Below the pieces are notes generated by a model that was not told the origin of the DNA, searched no databases, and was given only the letters and a program-made list of their open reading frames with translations. Source: RPQJ01 sp035691185 (lineage in GTDB: Bacteria; Pseudomonadota; Gammaproteobacteria; Steroidobacterales; Steroidobacteraceae). Taken from it: 13,679 nucleotides of DNA. A program made the translations under genes and the position numbers. The stretch is taken from NCBI GenBank assembly GCA_035691185.1, contig DASSJN010000157.1, positions 1-13,679 on the forward strand, read 5' to 3'. Within the stretch, counting starts at the first letter, position 1; every line of letters starts with the position of its first letter. Shown here piece after piece: positions 1-6,766 of this stretch.

Positions 1-60
1 TGCCGCGAGCAGCGCCACCTGAACGAGTGCGACCAAGGCGGCGCGGGCGATCGCATTCAT
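1..60 (-). CDS. N-terminus of a membrane protein after DUF2157 (partial)
   Basis: Only the first 20 codons lie in the window, read leftwards from the ATG at 60-58; the peptide is MNAIARAALVALVQVALLAA. It has a short positively charged start followed by a hydrophobic run, as in a signal anchor or first membrane segment. The ATG overlaps the TGA of the DUF2157 gene (ATGA at 60-57), so the two are almost certainly translationally coupled. In many proteobacteria the gene after DUF2157 encodes a GDYXXLXY-domain or DUF4401 membrane protein, and the start seen here fits that, but the diagnostic part is outside the window. The existence of the gene is likely; its family is inferred from neighbourhood only. 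Confidence 0.6.
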   Translation of the reverse strand, partial: MNAIARAALVALVQVALLAA

Positions 61-1205
61 GGGCTGTCTCCGGTGTCGGCGCCGATGCGGCTCAGCAGCC
101 GACGCCGGGTCCGCTCGAGCAGCCAGCCGCCGCCGATGAACAGCACGCCGAGCGCGACGAGACCGAGCGAACGACCAATCCGGTCGAACACGCTGCTGTA
201 GTAGAAGGAGAGCACCGTGAGTGCGAAGGCGAGCACGCCCACGTTGACGCGCAGCCGGTGCGCGTCGCGTACGCCCCACGCGGTGAGTCCGACCGCCGCC
301 AGCAGGTACAGCACGTGCAGCGCGAGTCGCGGCGGCGTGGTCGACGCGTCGAACTGGGTGACGGCGACCGCGAACGCGAGCGCGATCACGAGCGGCCACG
401 CGGCACGTCCACGCAGCCAGAAGCCGACCGCGAGCGGGACGAGCGCGGCGACGCTCCAGCCGAGCACCAGCGCCGCAGCCGGAATCGCGGTGCCGTCCCG
501 CCCGAGCGGCGCGCCCTGCTCGAACGCCGCGAACGGCAGCACGACGCCCGCACCGACCAGCGCGACTGCGCCGAGCCGGGCGAGCACGTGCCGCCAGTGG
601 GCGCGCGCCTCGACGTCGACGGCGGACAGGTACGCGGCACCCAGGACGAAGAGTCCAGTCGCCGTGACCGCAAACGCCGCTTGCGAACCGAATCCGATCC
701 GCATGTCCCATTCGCCGACGAGCCACGCCGGCACCAGCGTCGCGACGTAGAGCACGTGCGGCGCATCGCGCAGCCACCACAGGGCGAACGCCGCGCCGAT
801 GGACCAGAGCAGGAAGCCAGCGGGCCACTGTTCGGCCAGGTGGAAGGTCTGCCCTGCGAGAAAGATGCCGGCGCCGAGCGCCGCCGTGCCGACGGCGTGG
901 AGTGTCGTCGCGAGCATCTGGGTACGGCGCGGCACGAGCGCGGCGGCGAGGTGCAGCGTCGCCACCGTGAGCGCGAGCAACGCGAACCTGGCCCACGGCG
1001 ACACCTGAGCCCAGTTGGCGGCGACGAACAACAGGATGCCGGCGGCCAGCAGTGCGCCGCCGAAGGCGAACGCGAGCCGGCCGAGCCGCGAACCCTGGAC
1101 GGTGCCGTGTTCGCGCTCCCAGGTGCGGATGCGCCTCGCCGTGTCGGCGTCGATCACGCCCGAGGCGCGCCACTGCTCCACGCGTCGAGTGATCGTCGTG
1201 TCCAT
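57..1205 (-). CDS. DUF2157 multi-pass membrane protein
   Basis: The protein is 382 aa. The N-terminus (MDTTITRRVEQWRASGVI, then DADTARRIRTWE) is the soluble segment typical of DUF2157 proteins. It is followed by roughly ten to twelve hydrophobic segments starting with LAFAFGGALLAAGILLFVAA, and ends with a basic tail (LLERTRRRLLSRIG). The family is an inner-membrane protein of unknown function. I chose the ATG at 1205 over the longer open frame reaching 1370 because an AAGGA ribosome-binding site lies about 7 bases upstream, the extra 55 residues are Arg/His-rich shadow sequence, and the longer form would overlap the alcohol dehydrogenase gene. It begins 35 bp after that gene and overlaps the next gene by ATGA, so the three probably share a transcript. 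Confidence 0.85.
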   Translation of the reverse strand: MDTTITRRVEQWRASGVIDADTARRIRTWEREHGTVQGSRLGRLAFAFGGALLAAGILLFVAANWAQVSPWARFALLALTVATLHLAAALVPRRTQMLATTLHAVGTAALGAGIFLAGQTFHLAEQWPAGFLLWSIGAAFALWWLRDAPHVLYVATLVPAWLVGEWDMRIGFGSQAAFAVTATGLFVLGAAYLSAVDVEARAHWRHVLARLGAVALVGAGVVLPFAAFEQGAPLGRDGTAIPAAALVLGWSVAALVPLAVGFWLRGRAAWPLVIALAFAVAVTQFDASTTPPRLALHVLYLLAAVGLTAWGVRDAHRLRVNVGVLAFALTVLSFYYSSVFDRIGRSLGLVALGVLFIGGGWLLERTRRRLLSRIGADTGDSP

Positions 1206-1240
1206 GGCGTCCTTGGGAAGCACGCGTTCGACGGCGGGCG

Positions 1241-2377
1241 TCAGCCGATCTCGATGACTTGCCGGATGGACGCGCCGGCCGCGAGCCGGTCGAACGCGGC
1301 GTTGATGTCGTCGAGCCGGATGCGCTCGCTCAGCAGCCTGTCGACCGGCAAGCGTCCGGCGCGATACCACTCGATGTACTGCGGAATGTCCCGTTCGGGG
1401 ACGCAGCTCCCGAGGTAGCTGCCCTTGAGCGTGCGCTCTTCGGCGACGAGGGTGACGTGGGGGATCGTCACCGTATGCTGCGGGTGCGGCAGTCCCGCGG
1501 TCACGGTCGTGCCGCCGCGGCGCGTGATCCTGTACGCGAGCTCGAGTGCGCGCGCCGAGCCCGCCATCTCGAAGGCGTAGCCGACGCCGCCGCCGCTCAG
1601 TTCGCGCACGTGCTCGACGCAGTCCGGATCGGCGGCGTTCACGGTGTGCGTCGCACCGAGCTCGCGCGCCTTGGCGAGCTTGGACTCGTTCAGGTCGATC
1701 GCGACGATCGGCGCGGCCTCGAGCATGTGCCCCGCGAGCAGCGACGCGAGCCCGACGCCGCCGAGTCCGATCACTGCCATCGAGGACAGCTTCGGCATCG
1801 ACGCCGTGTTGACGACCGCCCCGACGCCCGTGATGACCGCACAGCCGAACAGCGCCGCTTCGGCGAATGGCAACGTCGGGTCGACGCGCACGAGCGAGCG
1901 ACGTGAGACGGTCGCGTACTCCGCGAAGCCCGAAACGCCGAGGTGGTGGTTGACCGGGTGGCCCAGTTGCCCGAGGCGCCGTGCCCCCGACAGCAGCGTA
2001 CCCGCCGTGTTCGAGGCGAGTCCCGGCTCGCAGAGCGCGGGCCGCCCCGCGACACAGGGTGAGCAGACGCCGCAGCTCGGCACGAACGACGCGACGACGT
2101 GGTCGCCACGCTGCAAGTCCGCGACGCCGTGACCGACGGCTTCGACGACACCGGCCATTTCGTGGCCGAGCACCATCGGCATCGGTCGCGGCCGGTTACC
2201 GTCGATGACGGACAGGTCGGAGTGGCACAGGCCGGCTGCGCGGACGCGGACGAGGACCTCGCCGGGCCCGGGCGGGGCGAGATCGAATTCCTCGATCGCC
2301 AGCGGGCGGCTCTCGGCGTAGGGTCCGGGCGTGCCGAGCTCACGCAGGACGGCCGCCTTGATCTTCATCGTCGTCAT
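1241..2377 (-). CDS. Zinc-dependent alcohol dehydrogenase (MDR family)
   Basis: This 378-aa protein belongs to the medium-chain dehydrogenase/reductase superfamily and should oxidise an alcohol, or reduce the aldehyde, with NAD(P). The catalytic zinc ligands are visible as C51 (GLCHSD), H72-E73 (GHEMAGVVE) and C179 (FGCAVITG). The structural zinc lobe is C102-x2-C105-x2-C108-x7-C116. The Rossmann motif GLGGVGL is at 204-210, followed by the acidic VAIDLNESKLAKA strand end, which favours NAD(H). Length and domain order match class III-like ADHs, but without the typical GSH-dependent formaldehyde dehydrogenase signatures the substrate cannot be named. The start is either the ATG at 2377 or the one at 2368 (MTTMKIKAAV); neither has a strong ribosome-binding site. 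It is the first gene of the probable leftward operon. Confidence 0.92.
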   Translation of the reverse strand: MTTMKIKAAVLRELGTPGPYAESRPLAIEEFDLAPPGPGEVLVRVRAAGLCHSDLSVIDGNRPRPMPMVLGHEMAGVVEAVGHGVADLQRGDHVVASFVPSCGVCSPCVAGRPALCEPGLASNTAGTLLSGARRLGQLGHPVNHHLGVSGFAEYATVSRRSLVRVDPTLPFAEAALFGCAVITGVGAVVNTASMPKLSSMAVIGLGGVGLASLLAGHMLEAAPIVAIDLNESKLAKARELGATHTVNAADPDCVEHVRELSGGGVGYAFEMAGSARALELAYRITRRGGTTVTAGLPHPQHTVTIPHVTLVAEERTLKGSYLGSCVPERDIPQYIEWYRAGRLPVDRLLSERIRLDDINAAFDRLAAGASIRQVIEIG

Positions 2378-2417
2378 GCGCCGAGACTAGCCCAAGCGGG
2401 CGTCCCTGCACTACTGC

Positions 2418-2426
2418 TGCGATAAT
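2418..2426 (+). promoter_or_regulatory. Candidate extended -10 element for the thioesterase gene
   Basis: TG-C-GATAAT matches an extended -10 (TGnTATAAT) with one mismatch, 39 bases before the thioesterase ATG and within the gap between it and the divergent adh gene. No convincing -35 box is present at the usual spacing, which is tolerated for extended -10 promoters. This is a visual match only. Confidence 0.35.
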
Positions 2427-2465
2427 GCCGCCGCCGCCGAGCCACGGCGAGCAGGACAGGAGCGG

Positions 2466-2963
2466 ATGCGACACCAGCAACAGCAGCAGAACCAGCCGCC
2501 GCAGCAGCGCTCGAAGGCAGGGCAGGGCGAGGTGCCGTCCTTACCGGAACGCCGCGACGAGTTCCGCGTGCTGCGCACGATCACGACACGGTGGATGGAC
2601 AACGACCAGTACGGTCACGTCAACAACGTCGCCTATTACTCGTACTTCGACACCGCGGTGAACGGCCACCTGATCGAGGCCAGCGGCTGCGACGTGCGGG
2701 AGCTGCCGGCCATCGGCATCGTCGCCGAGACGAGCTGCCGGTTCCTGCGCGAGCTCAGTTTTCCCGACACGGTCCACGCGGGGCTCGCGCTCGAGAGACT
2801 CGGCAACTCGAGCGTCGTCTATCGCATCGGCCTGTTCCGCAACCAGGAGACCGAGCCGGTCGCGCTCGGGCGGTTCGTCCACGTCTACGTCGACAGTGCA
2901 ACCCGGCGACCCGTGCCGGTGCCGGAGGAGGTGCGGCGAGCGCTGGAGGCGCTGGCGGGGTAG
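2466..2963 (+). CDS. Acyl-CoA thioesterase, hotdog fold (4HBT/FcbC-like)
   Basis: This 165-aa protein has the 4-hydroxybenzoyl-CoA thioesterase/YbgC-type signature around residues 43-62: TRWMDNDQYGHVNNVAYYSY. The conserved Asp (D45 or D47) and the GHVNN turn form the acyl-CoA thioester hydrolysis site. The family cleaves acyl-CoA to free acid and CoA in the cytoplasm; the exact acyl chain is not readable. The first 20 residues are an odd Gln-rich leader (five consecutive Gln, then NQPPQQ) before the fold starts near residue 30. The ATG at 2466 has AGGA/AGGAG just upstream (2453-2462). An in-frame GTG at 2532 (codon 23) would remove the leader and give a more typical length. Its stop is 2 bp from the stop of the opposing ilvH. 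Confidence 0.88.
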   Translation: MRHQQQQQNQPPQQRSKAGQGEVPSLPERRDEFRVLRTITTRWMDNDQYGHVNNVAYYSYFDTAVNGHLIEASGCDVRELPAIGIVAETSCRFLRELSFPDTVHAGLALERLGNSSVVYRIGLFRNQETEPVALGRFVHVYVDSATRRPVPVPEEVRRALEALAG

Positions 2964-2965
2964 CC

Positions 2966-3469
2966 CTAGCTTTCCAGCACCTGCCGTCCCTTCTGGATCG
3001 CGAGCGCGCCGCTGCGCACGACTTCGAGCACGTCGCCGAAGTTCGCGACCTCGGCGACGAAGCGGTTGATGTCGGCCTCGCTGCTGGTCAGCTCGATCGT
3101 GAAACTGTCCGCGGCGTCCCAGAGCACCCGGCCGCCGGCACGCTGGGTGGCCGACCACAGGTGCCCGACCTGGGTGGCCTTCGCCTTGATCTTGACCAGC
3201 AGCAGTTCGCGCTCGAAGTGCTCCTCGCGCGTGACGTCCTCGACGTCGACGACGTCGACCAGCTTGAGCGACTGCTGCGTGATCTGGTGGATCACGGCGT
3301 CGTTGCCCGTGGTGACCAGCGTGAGGCGCGAGACGGTCGGGTCGTCGGTCGGCGCGACGTTGAGCGATTCGATGTTGTAACCGCGGGTAGAGAACAGCCC
3401 CGCCACTCGCGTGAGGGCGCCGGACTCGTTCTGCAGGGTGATCGCGATGATGTGGCGCTGGCTGGCCAT
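2966..3469 (-). CDS. ilvH: Acetolactate synthase small (regulatory) subunit
   Basis: This 167-aa protein is the regulatory subunit of acetohydroxyacid synthase, which activates the large subunit and carries valine feedback inhibition in isoleucine/valine/leucine synthesis. The N-terminal ACT domain is unmistakable: NESGALTRVAGLFSTRGYNI followed by ESLNVAPTDDPTVSRLTLVT (residues 14-53). The linker KLVDVVDVEDVTREEHFERE and LLLVKIKA lead to the C-terminal domain ending in VLEVVRSGALAIQKG. Length is normal for the family (about 160-170 aa). The ATG at 3469 has a GGAG ribosome-binding site at 3480-3477, 7 bases away. The usual neighbour order is large subunit then small subunit on one strand; here the small subunit is on the opposite strand, transcribed away from the large subunit. 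Confidence 0.96.
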   Translation of the reverse strand: MASQRHIIAITLQNESGALTRVAGLFSTRGYNIESLNVAPTDDPTVSRLTLVTTGNDAVIHQITQQSLKLVDVVDVEDVTREEHFERELLLVKIKAKATQVGHLWSATQRAGGRVLWDAADSFTIELTSSEADINRFVAEVANFGDVLEVVRSGALAIQKGRQVLES

Positions 3470-3556
3470 TGACGGGCTCCGTCGTCCTGTGGATCGGTCG
3501 TTCAGTGCTCGTTGCGCAGAATGCCTGGTCCGCGGCAGGCCCGGCTCGCGGTAGAC

Positions 3557-3590
3557 CCGGTCCAGCGCAGGGAACCGGTCCTGCGCTGGA
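3557..3590. promoter_or_regulatory. Inverted/direct repeat between ilvH and the ALS large-subunit gene
   Basis: TCCAGCGCAGG (3561-3571) and CCTGCGCTGGA (3580-3590) form a perfect 11-bp inverted repeat around an 8-base spacer GAACCGGT. Because the arms are partly self-symmetric, the region also reads as a direct repeat CCGGTCC[A/T]GCGC with an 18-bp period (3557-3568 and 3575-3586). It lies 91 bp before the ilvH start and 75 bp before the large-subunit start. No T-run follows, so it is not an intrinsic terminator. Its position suits an operator for a dimeric regulator or a leader-RNA hairpin; which one is undecided. Confidence 0.5.
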
Positions 3591-3665
3591 TGGACGACGC
3601 AGCAGGGCGACTGCTAGTCTCGTTTGCAGCGCAACATACCATGCTCTGCCCCAGCGAGCCCCGCC

Positions 3666-5522
3666 GTGAACAGCATCCCTGCGAACCTCCAGCCGCCCGC
3701 CCATCCGCGGGCCGGCCAGCTCATGACCGGCGCGGAGATGATCGTGCAGGTCCTGGCGGACGAGGGGGTCGACACCATCTTCGGCTACAGCGGCGGCGCG
3801 ATCCTGCCGACCTACGATGCCATCTTCCGCTGGAACAGCGAGCAGCCCGCCCCGGCCAGGGGCGGACGGCCGATGCCGTTGATCGTCCCGGCGAACGAGC
3901 AGGGCGCCGGGTTCATGGCGTCCGGCTACGCCCGGGCCAGTGGCAAGGTCGGCGTGTGCGTCGTCACCTCGGGCCCGGGCGCAACCAACACCGTCACCCC
4001 GGTGCGCGATTGCGCGGCCGACTCGGTCCCGATCGTGGTGATCTGCGGCCAGGTGCCCACCTCGGCCATCGGGTCCGACGCGTTCCAGGAGGCGCCGGTC
4101 GCCAACCTGATGGGCGCCGTGGCGAAGCACTGCTTCCTCGTGACCGACCCGACGCGGCTCGAGGCCACCGTGCGGACCGCGTTCGAAATCGCGCGCTCGG
4201 GCCGACCGGGCCCGGTGGTGATCGACATCCCCAAGGACGTGCAGAACTGGCAGGGCACGTTCCATGGCAGCGGCCTGCTGCCGGTGCGCGGCTACCACCA
4301 GCGCATGGAGCAACTGCGCGCGCGCGAGGTCGACGACGAACATGCCGCAAAGCTGTTCCACATGCTCGCCGAGGCCGAGCGCCCGCTGATCTATGCCGGC
4401 GGAGGCGTCATCCACGCCGAAGCCGCGCAGGTCATGCGCGCCTTTGCCGGGGACCTCGGCATCCCGGTGGTCACGACGCTGATGGGCATCGGCACGTTCG
4501 ACACCACGCACGAGCTGTCGATGCGCATGCTCGGCATGCACGGCGCCGCCTTCGCCAATTACGCGGTCGACGACTGCGACTTCCTGCTCTGCCTCGGCGC
4601 GCGTTTCGACGACCGCGTCGCGGGCGTGCCGAAGAAGTTCGCGAGGAATGCCCGTCGCATCGCGCACATCGACGTGGACGCGTCCGAGATCAACAAGGTC
4701 AAGCGGGTGCACTGGCACCACGTCGGGCTGCTCGAGCCGGCACTGCGGGCGCTGCTCGAGCATGGCCGGCGGACGGGGTTCAAGCGCGACTGGGCGCCGT
4801 GGCAGGCCTACCTGGCCGAGCTGCGCCGCCGGCACGCGATGGCCTACGACCGCGAGAGCGAGCTGATCCAGCCCTACTACGTGATCGAGGAGATCAATCG
4901 CATCACGCGCGGCGAGGCGCTGATCTCGACCGGCGTCGGGCAGCACCAGATGTGGGCCGCGCAGTATTTCGATTTCCGCGAGCCGCGGTTGTGGCTCACC
5001 TCGGGCAGCATGGGCACGATGGGCTTCGGCCTGCCGGCGGCCATCGGTGCGCAGTTCGCGCGGCGCGACAAGCTCGTGGTCGACATCGACGGCGACGCGA
5101 GCATCCGCATGAACCTCGGCGAGCTCGAGACGGTCACGACCTATAACCTGCCGATCAAGGTCGTCGTGCTGAACAACTTCGGCGACGGCATGGTCAGGCA
5201 GTGGCAGAAGCTGTTCTTCAAGGGCCGCATGTCGGCGAGCGACAAGTCGCTGCACAAGAAGGACTTCGTCAAGGCCGCCCAGGCCGACGGTTTCCCCTAT
5301 GCGGTGCGGCTCGACAACAAGGCGGAGGTGCCGCGCGTCGTCGAGGAGTTCATCCGCTTCGACGGGCCGGCGTTCCTCGAGGTCATCATCGACCCGGACG
5401 CGGGCGTCTACCCGATGGTGGGACCGGGCCAGGCCTATGACGAGATGATCACGGGCGAGCACATCGAGACGCGGCACGCGACCAGGCCGGCGCACGAGCC
5501 CGGCGCGTCGGAAATGTTCTGA
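3666..5522 (+). CDS. ilvB: Acetolactate synthase large (catalytic) subunit
   Basis: This thiamine-diphosphate enzyme condenses two pyruvates to acetolactate, or pyruvate plus 2-ketobutyrate to acetohydroxybutyrate. The N-terminal PYR domain begins MTGAEMIVQVLADEGVDTIF and carries the catalytic Glu (E78 in NEQGAGFMASGYARASGKVG). The central FAD/DHNA-like domain includes RFDDRVAGVPKKFA and IAHIDVDASEINK. The C-terminal TPP motif is GDASIRMN at about 476-483, instead of the common GDGSFxMN, and downstream NNFGDGMVRQWQ replaces the usual NNxxLGMVRQWQ. Three starts are possible: TTG 3624, GTG 3666 and ATG 3723. None has a clear ribosome-binding site; I use GTG 3666 (618 aa), while ATG 3723 gives 599 aa, nearer the usual length. 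The small subunit is divergent upstream, and chrA overlaps the stop codon. Confidence 0.95.
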   Translation: MNSIPANLQPPAHPRAGQLMTGAEMIVQVLADEGVDTIFGYSGGAILPTYDAIFRWNSEQPAPARGGRPMPLIVPANEQGAGFMASGYARASGKVGVCVVTSGPGATNTVTPVRDCAADSVPIVVICGQVPTSAIGSDAFQEAPVANLMGAVAKHCFLVTDPTRLEATVRTAFEIARSGRPGPVVIDIPKDVQNWQGTFHGSGLLPVRGYHQRMEQLRAREVDDEHAAKLFHMLAEAERPLIYAGGGVIHAEAAQVMRAFAGDLGIPVVTTLMGIGTFDTTHELSMRMLGMHGAAFANYAVDDCDFLLCLGARFDDRVAGVPKKFARNARRIAHIDVDASEINKVKRVHWHHVGLLEPALRALLEHGRRTGFKRDWAPWQAYLAELRRRHAMAYDRESELIQPYYVIEEINRITRGEALISTGVGQHQMWAAQYFDFREPRLWLTSGSMGTMGFGLPAAIGAQFARRDKLVVDIDGDASIRMNLGELETVTTYNLPIKVVVLNNFGDGMVRQWQKLFFKGRMSASDKSLHKKDFVKAAQADGFPYAVRLDNKAEVPRVVEEFIRFDGPAFLEVIIDPDAGVYPMVGPGQAYDEMITGEHIETRHATRPAHEPGASEMF

Positions 5523-6766
5523 CGCCGGGCTTCGCCACCGCTGCGCGCTTCTGGGCGCGGCTCGGCTTCGTCTCGTTCGGCGGGCCGGCGGGCCAGATCG
5601 CGATCATGCATCGCGAGATCGTCGCTCGTCGGCAGTGGATCGACGAACGCACCTTCACCGGCGCGCTCAATTTCTGCATGCTGCTGCCCGGCCCCGAGGC
5701 GTTGCAGCTCGCGATCTTCCTGGGCTGGAAAATGCATGGCGTGCGCGGAGGCCTCGTCGCGGGCCTCGGGTTCATCCTTCCGTCGGTCGTGCTGCTGTTC
5801 GCGCTGGCGACCGTCTACGTGTGGTACGGGCGCATGCCGTGGCTCGACGGCGTGCTGTTCGGCCTCAAGGCCGCCGTGATCGCGCTGGTCGTGCAGGCGC
5901 TCGTGCGCATCGGTCGCCGGGCCCTCGCGGGCACGCTGCACGTCGTGCTTGCGCTCGGAGCCTTCGTCGCGCTCGAGTTCCTCGGGGTCCCGTTTCCTGT
6001 CGTGCTGCTCGTCGCCGCGGTCGCCGGAGCCGTTTTTCCGCGACACGACACGGCCCCTGCGCGGCTCGCACCGCCGGTGCGGTATGACGGCACGCGAGCT
6101 CACACGGTGCGCATCGCCGCGGTGGGGCTCGCACTCTGGATCGCGCCGTGGCTGTGGCTCGTGCCGGCGCTCGGGATGGATTCGCTCTGGTCGCAGCTGT
6201 ATCTGTTCTTCACCAAGGCCGCCCTCGTCACCTTCGGCGGCGCCTATGCCGTGCTGAGCTACGTCACGGCCCAGCTCGTCGAGCATCTCGGCTGGGTGAC
6301 CGCCGAGCAATCCGTCGCCGGCCTCGCGCTCGCGGAATCGACACCGGGCCCGCTCGTGATCGTGCTGCAGTTCATGGGGTTCGTGGCGGGCTGGAATCAG
6401 CCCGGCGCTTTCGACCCGCTCGTCTCCGCACTGCTCGCGGGCGCGCTGGCGGCGTGGGCCACGTTCCTGCCGTCCTTCGTGTTCATCTTCATGGGCGCGC
6501 CACACGTCGAGCGGCTCACGCACCTGCCGCGCATGGCGGCCGCTCTCGCCGCGATCACGGCCGCCGTCGTCGGCGTGATCGCGACGCTGGCGCTTCTGCT
6601 CGCGCAGGTGATCCTGTTCCCCGACGGCTGGCTGGAGTGGCCGGACTGGCGCGCGGCGGCGCTCAGCGTCGGCGCGTGGATCGCGCTCGAGCGGTGGCGC
6701 TGGTCGTTGCCCGCGGTGCTGGGGCTCGCGGGCGCGCTCGGTCTACTGCTGCGCTGGCTCCCCTGA
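5519..6766 (+). CDS. chrA: Chromate transporter, ChrA family, with probable CTG start
   Basis: This is a full-length two-domain (LCHR) CHR transporter, an inner-membrane protein family known for chromate efflux. The N-half signature is RFWARLGFVSFGGPAGQIAI (residues 10-29), with LPGPEALQLAIFLGW after it. The C-half repeats it as TFGGAYAVLSYV and AESTPGPLVIVLQFMGFVAG. About ten to twelve hydrophobic segments are visible. The first ATG in frame (5606) would delete the highly conserved FGGPAGQI motif. The frame is open back to a TGA at 5438 but holds no ATG, GTG or TTG there; only CTG 5519 fits. It overlaps the large-subunit stop as CTGA, has GGAAA 4 bases upstream, and gives TPGFATAARFW, matching the normal family start. 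Length is then 415 aa. Translation is probably coupled to the upstream gene. Chromate as substrate is a family-level statement. Confidence 0.88.
   Translation: MTPGFATAARFWARLGFVSFGGPAGQIAIMHREIVARRQWIDERTFTGALNFCMLLPGPEALQLAIFLGWKMHGVRGGLVAGLGFILPSVVLLFALATVYVWYGRMPWLDGVLFGLKAAVIALVVQALVRIGRRALAGTLHVVLALGAFVALEFLGVPFPVVLLVAAVAGAVFPRHDTAPARLAPPVRYDGTRAHTVRIAAVGLALWIAPWLWLVPALGMDSLWSQLYLFFTKAALVTFGGAYAVLSYVTAQLVEHLGWVTAEQSVAGLALAESTPGPLVIVLQFMGFVAGWNQPGAFDPLVSALLAGALAAWATFLPSFVFIFMGAPHVERLTHLPRMAAALAAITAAVVGVIATLALLLAQVILFPDGWLEWPDWRAAALSVGAWIALERWRWSLPAVLGLAGALGLLLRWLP

Noticed and set aside
27..1418. Plus-strand open frame of 463 codons opposite DUF2157
   Set aside because: The product is full of Arg, Glu and His in low-complexity runs, while the minus strand shows a convincing multi-pass membrane protein.
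3512..3665. Leader peptide or attenuator before the large-subunit gene
   Set aside because: The only ATG-initiated frame (from 3521) has no stop before the structural gene and no clustered Ile, Val or Leu codons; no T-run follows the hairpin.
2541..5495. Very long minus-strand open frame (984 codons) across three genes
   Set aside because: It runs out of phase through ilvH, antisense to the thioesterase and large-subunit genes, and its product is Arg/His/Asp/Leu-rich with no domain. Such frames arise routinely in GC-rich DNA.
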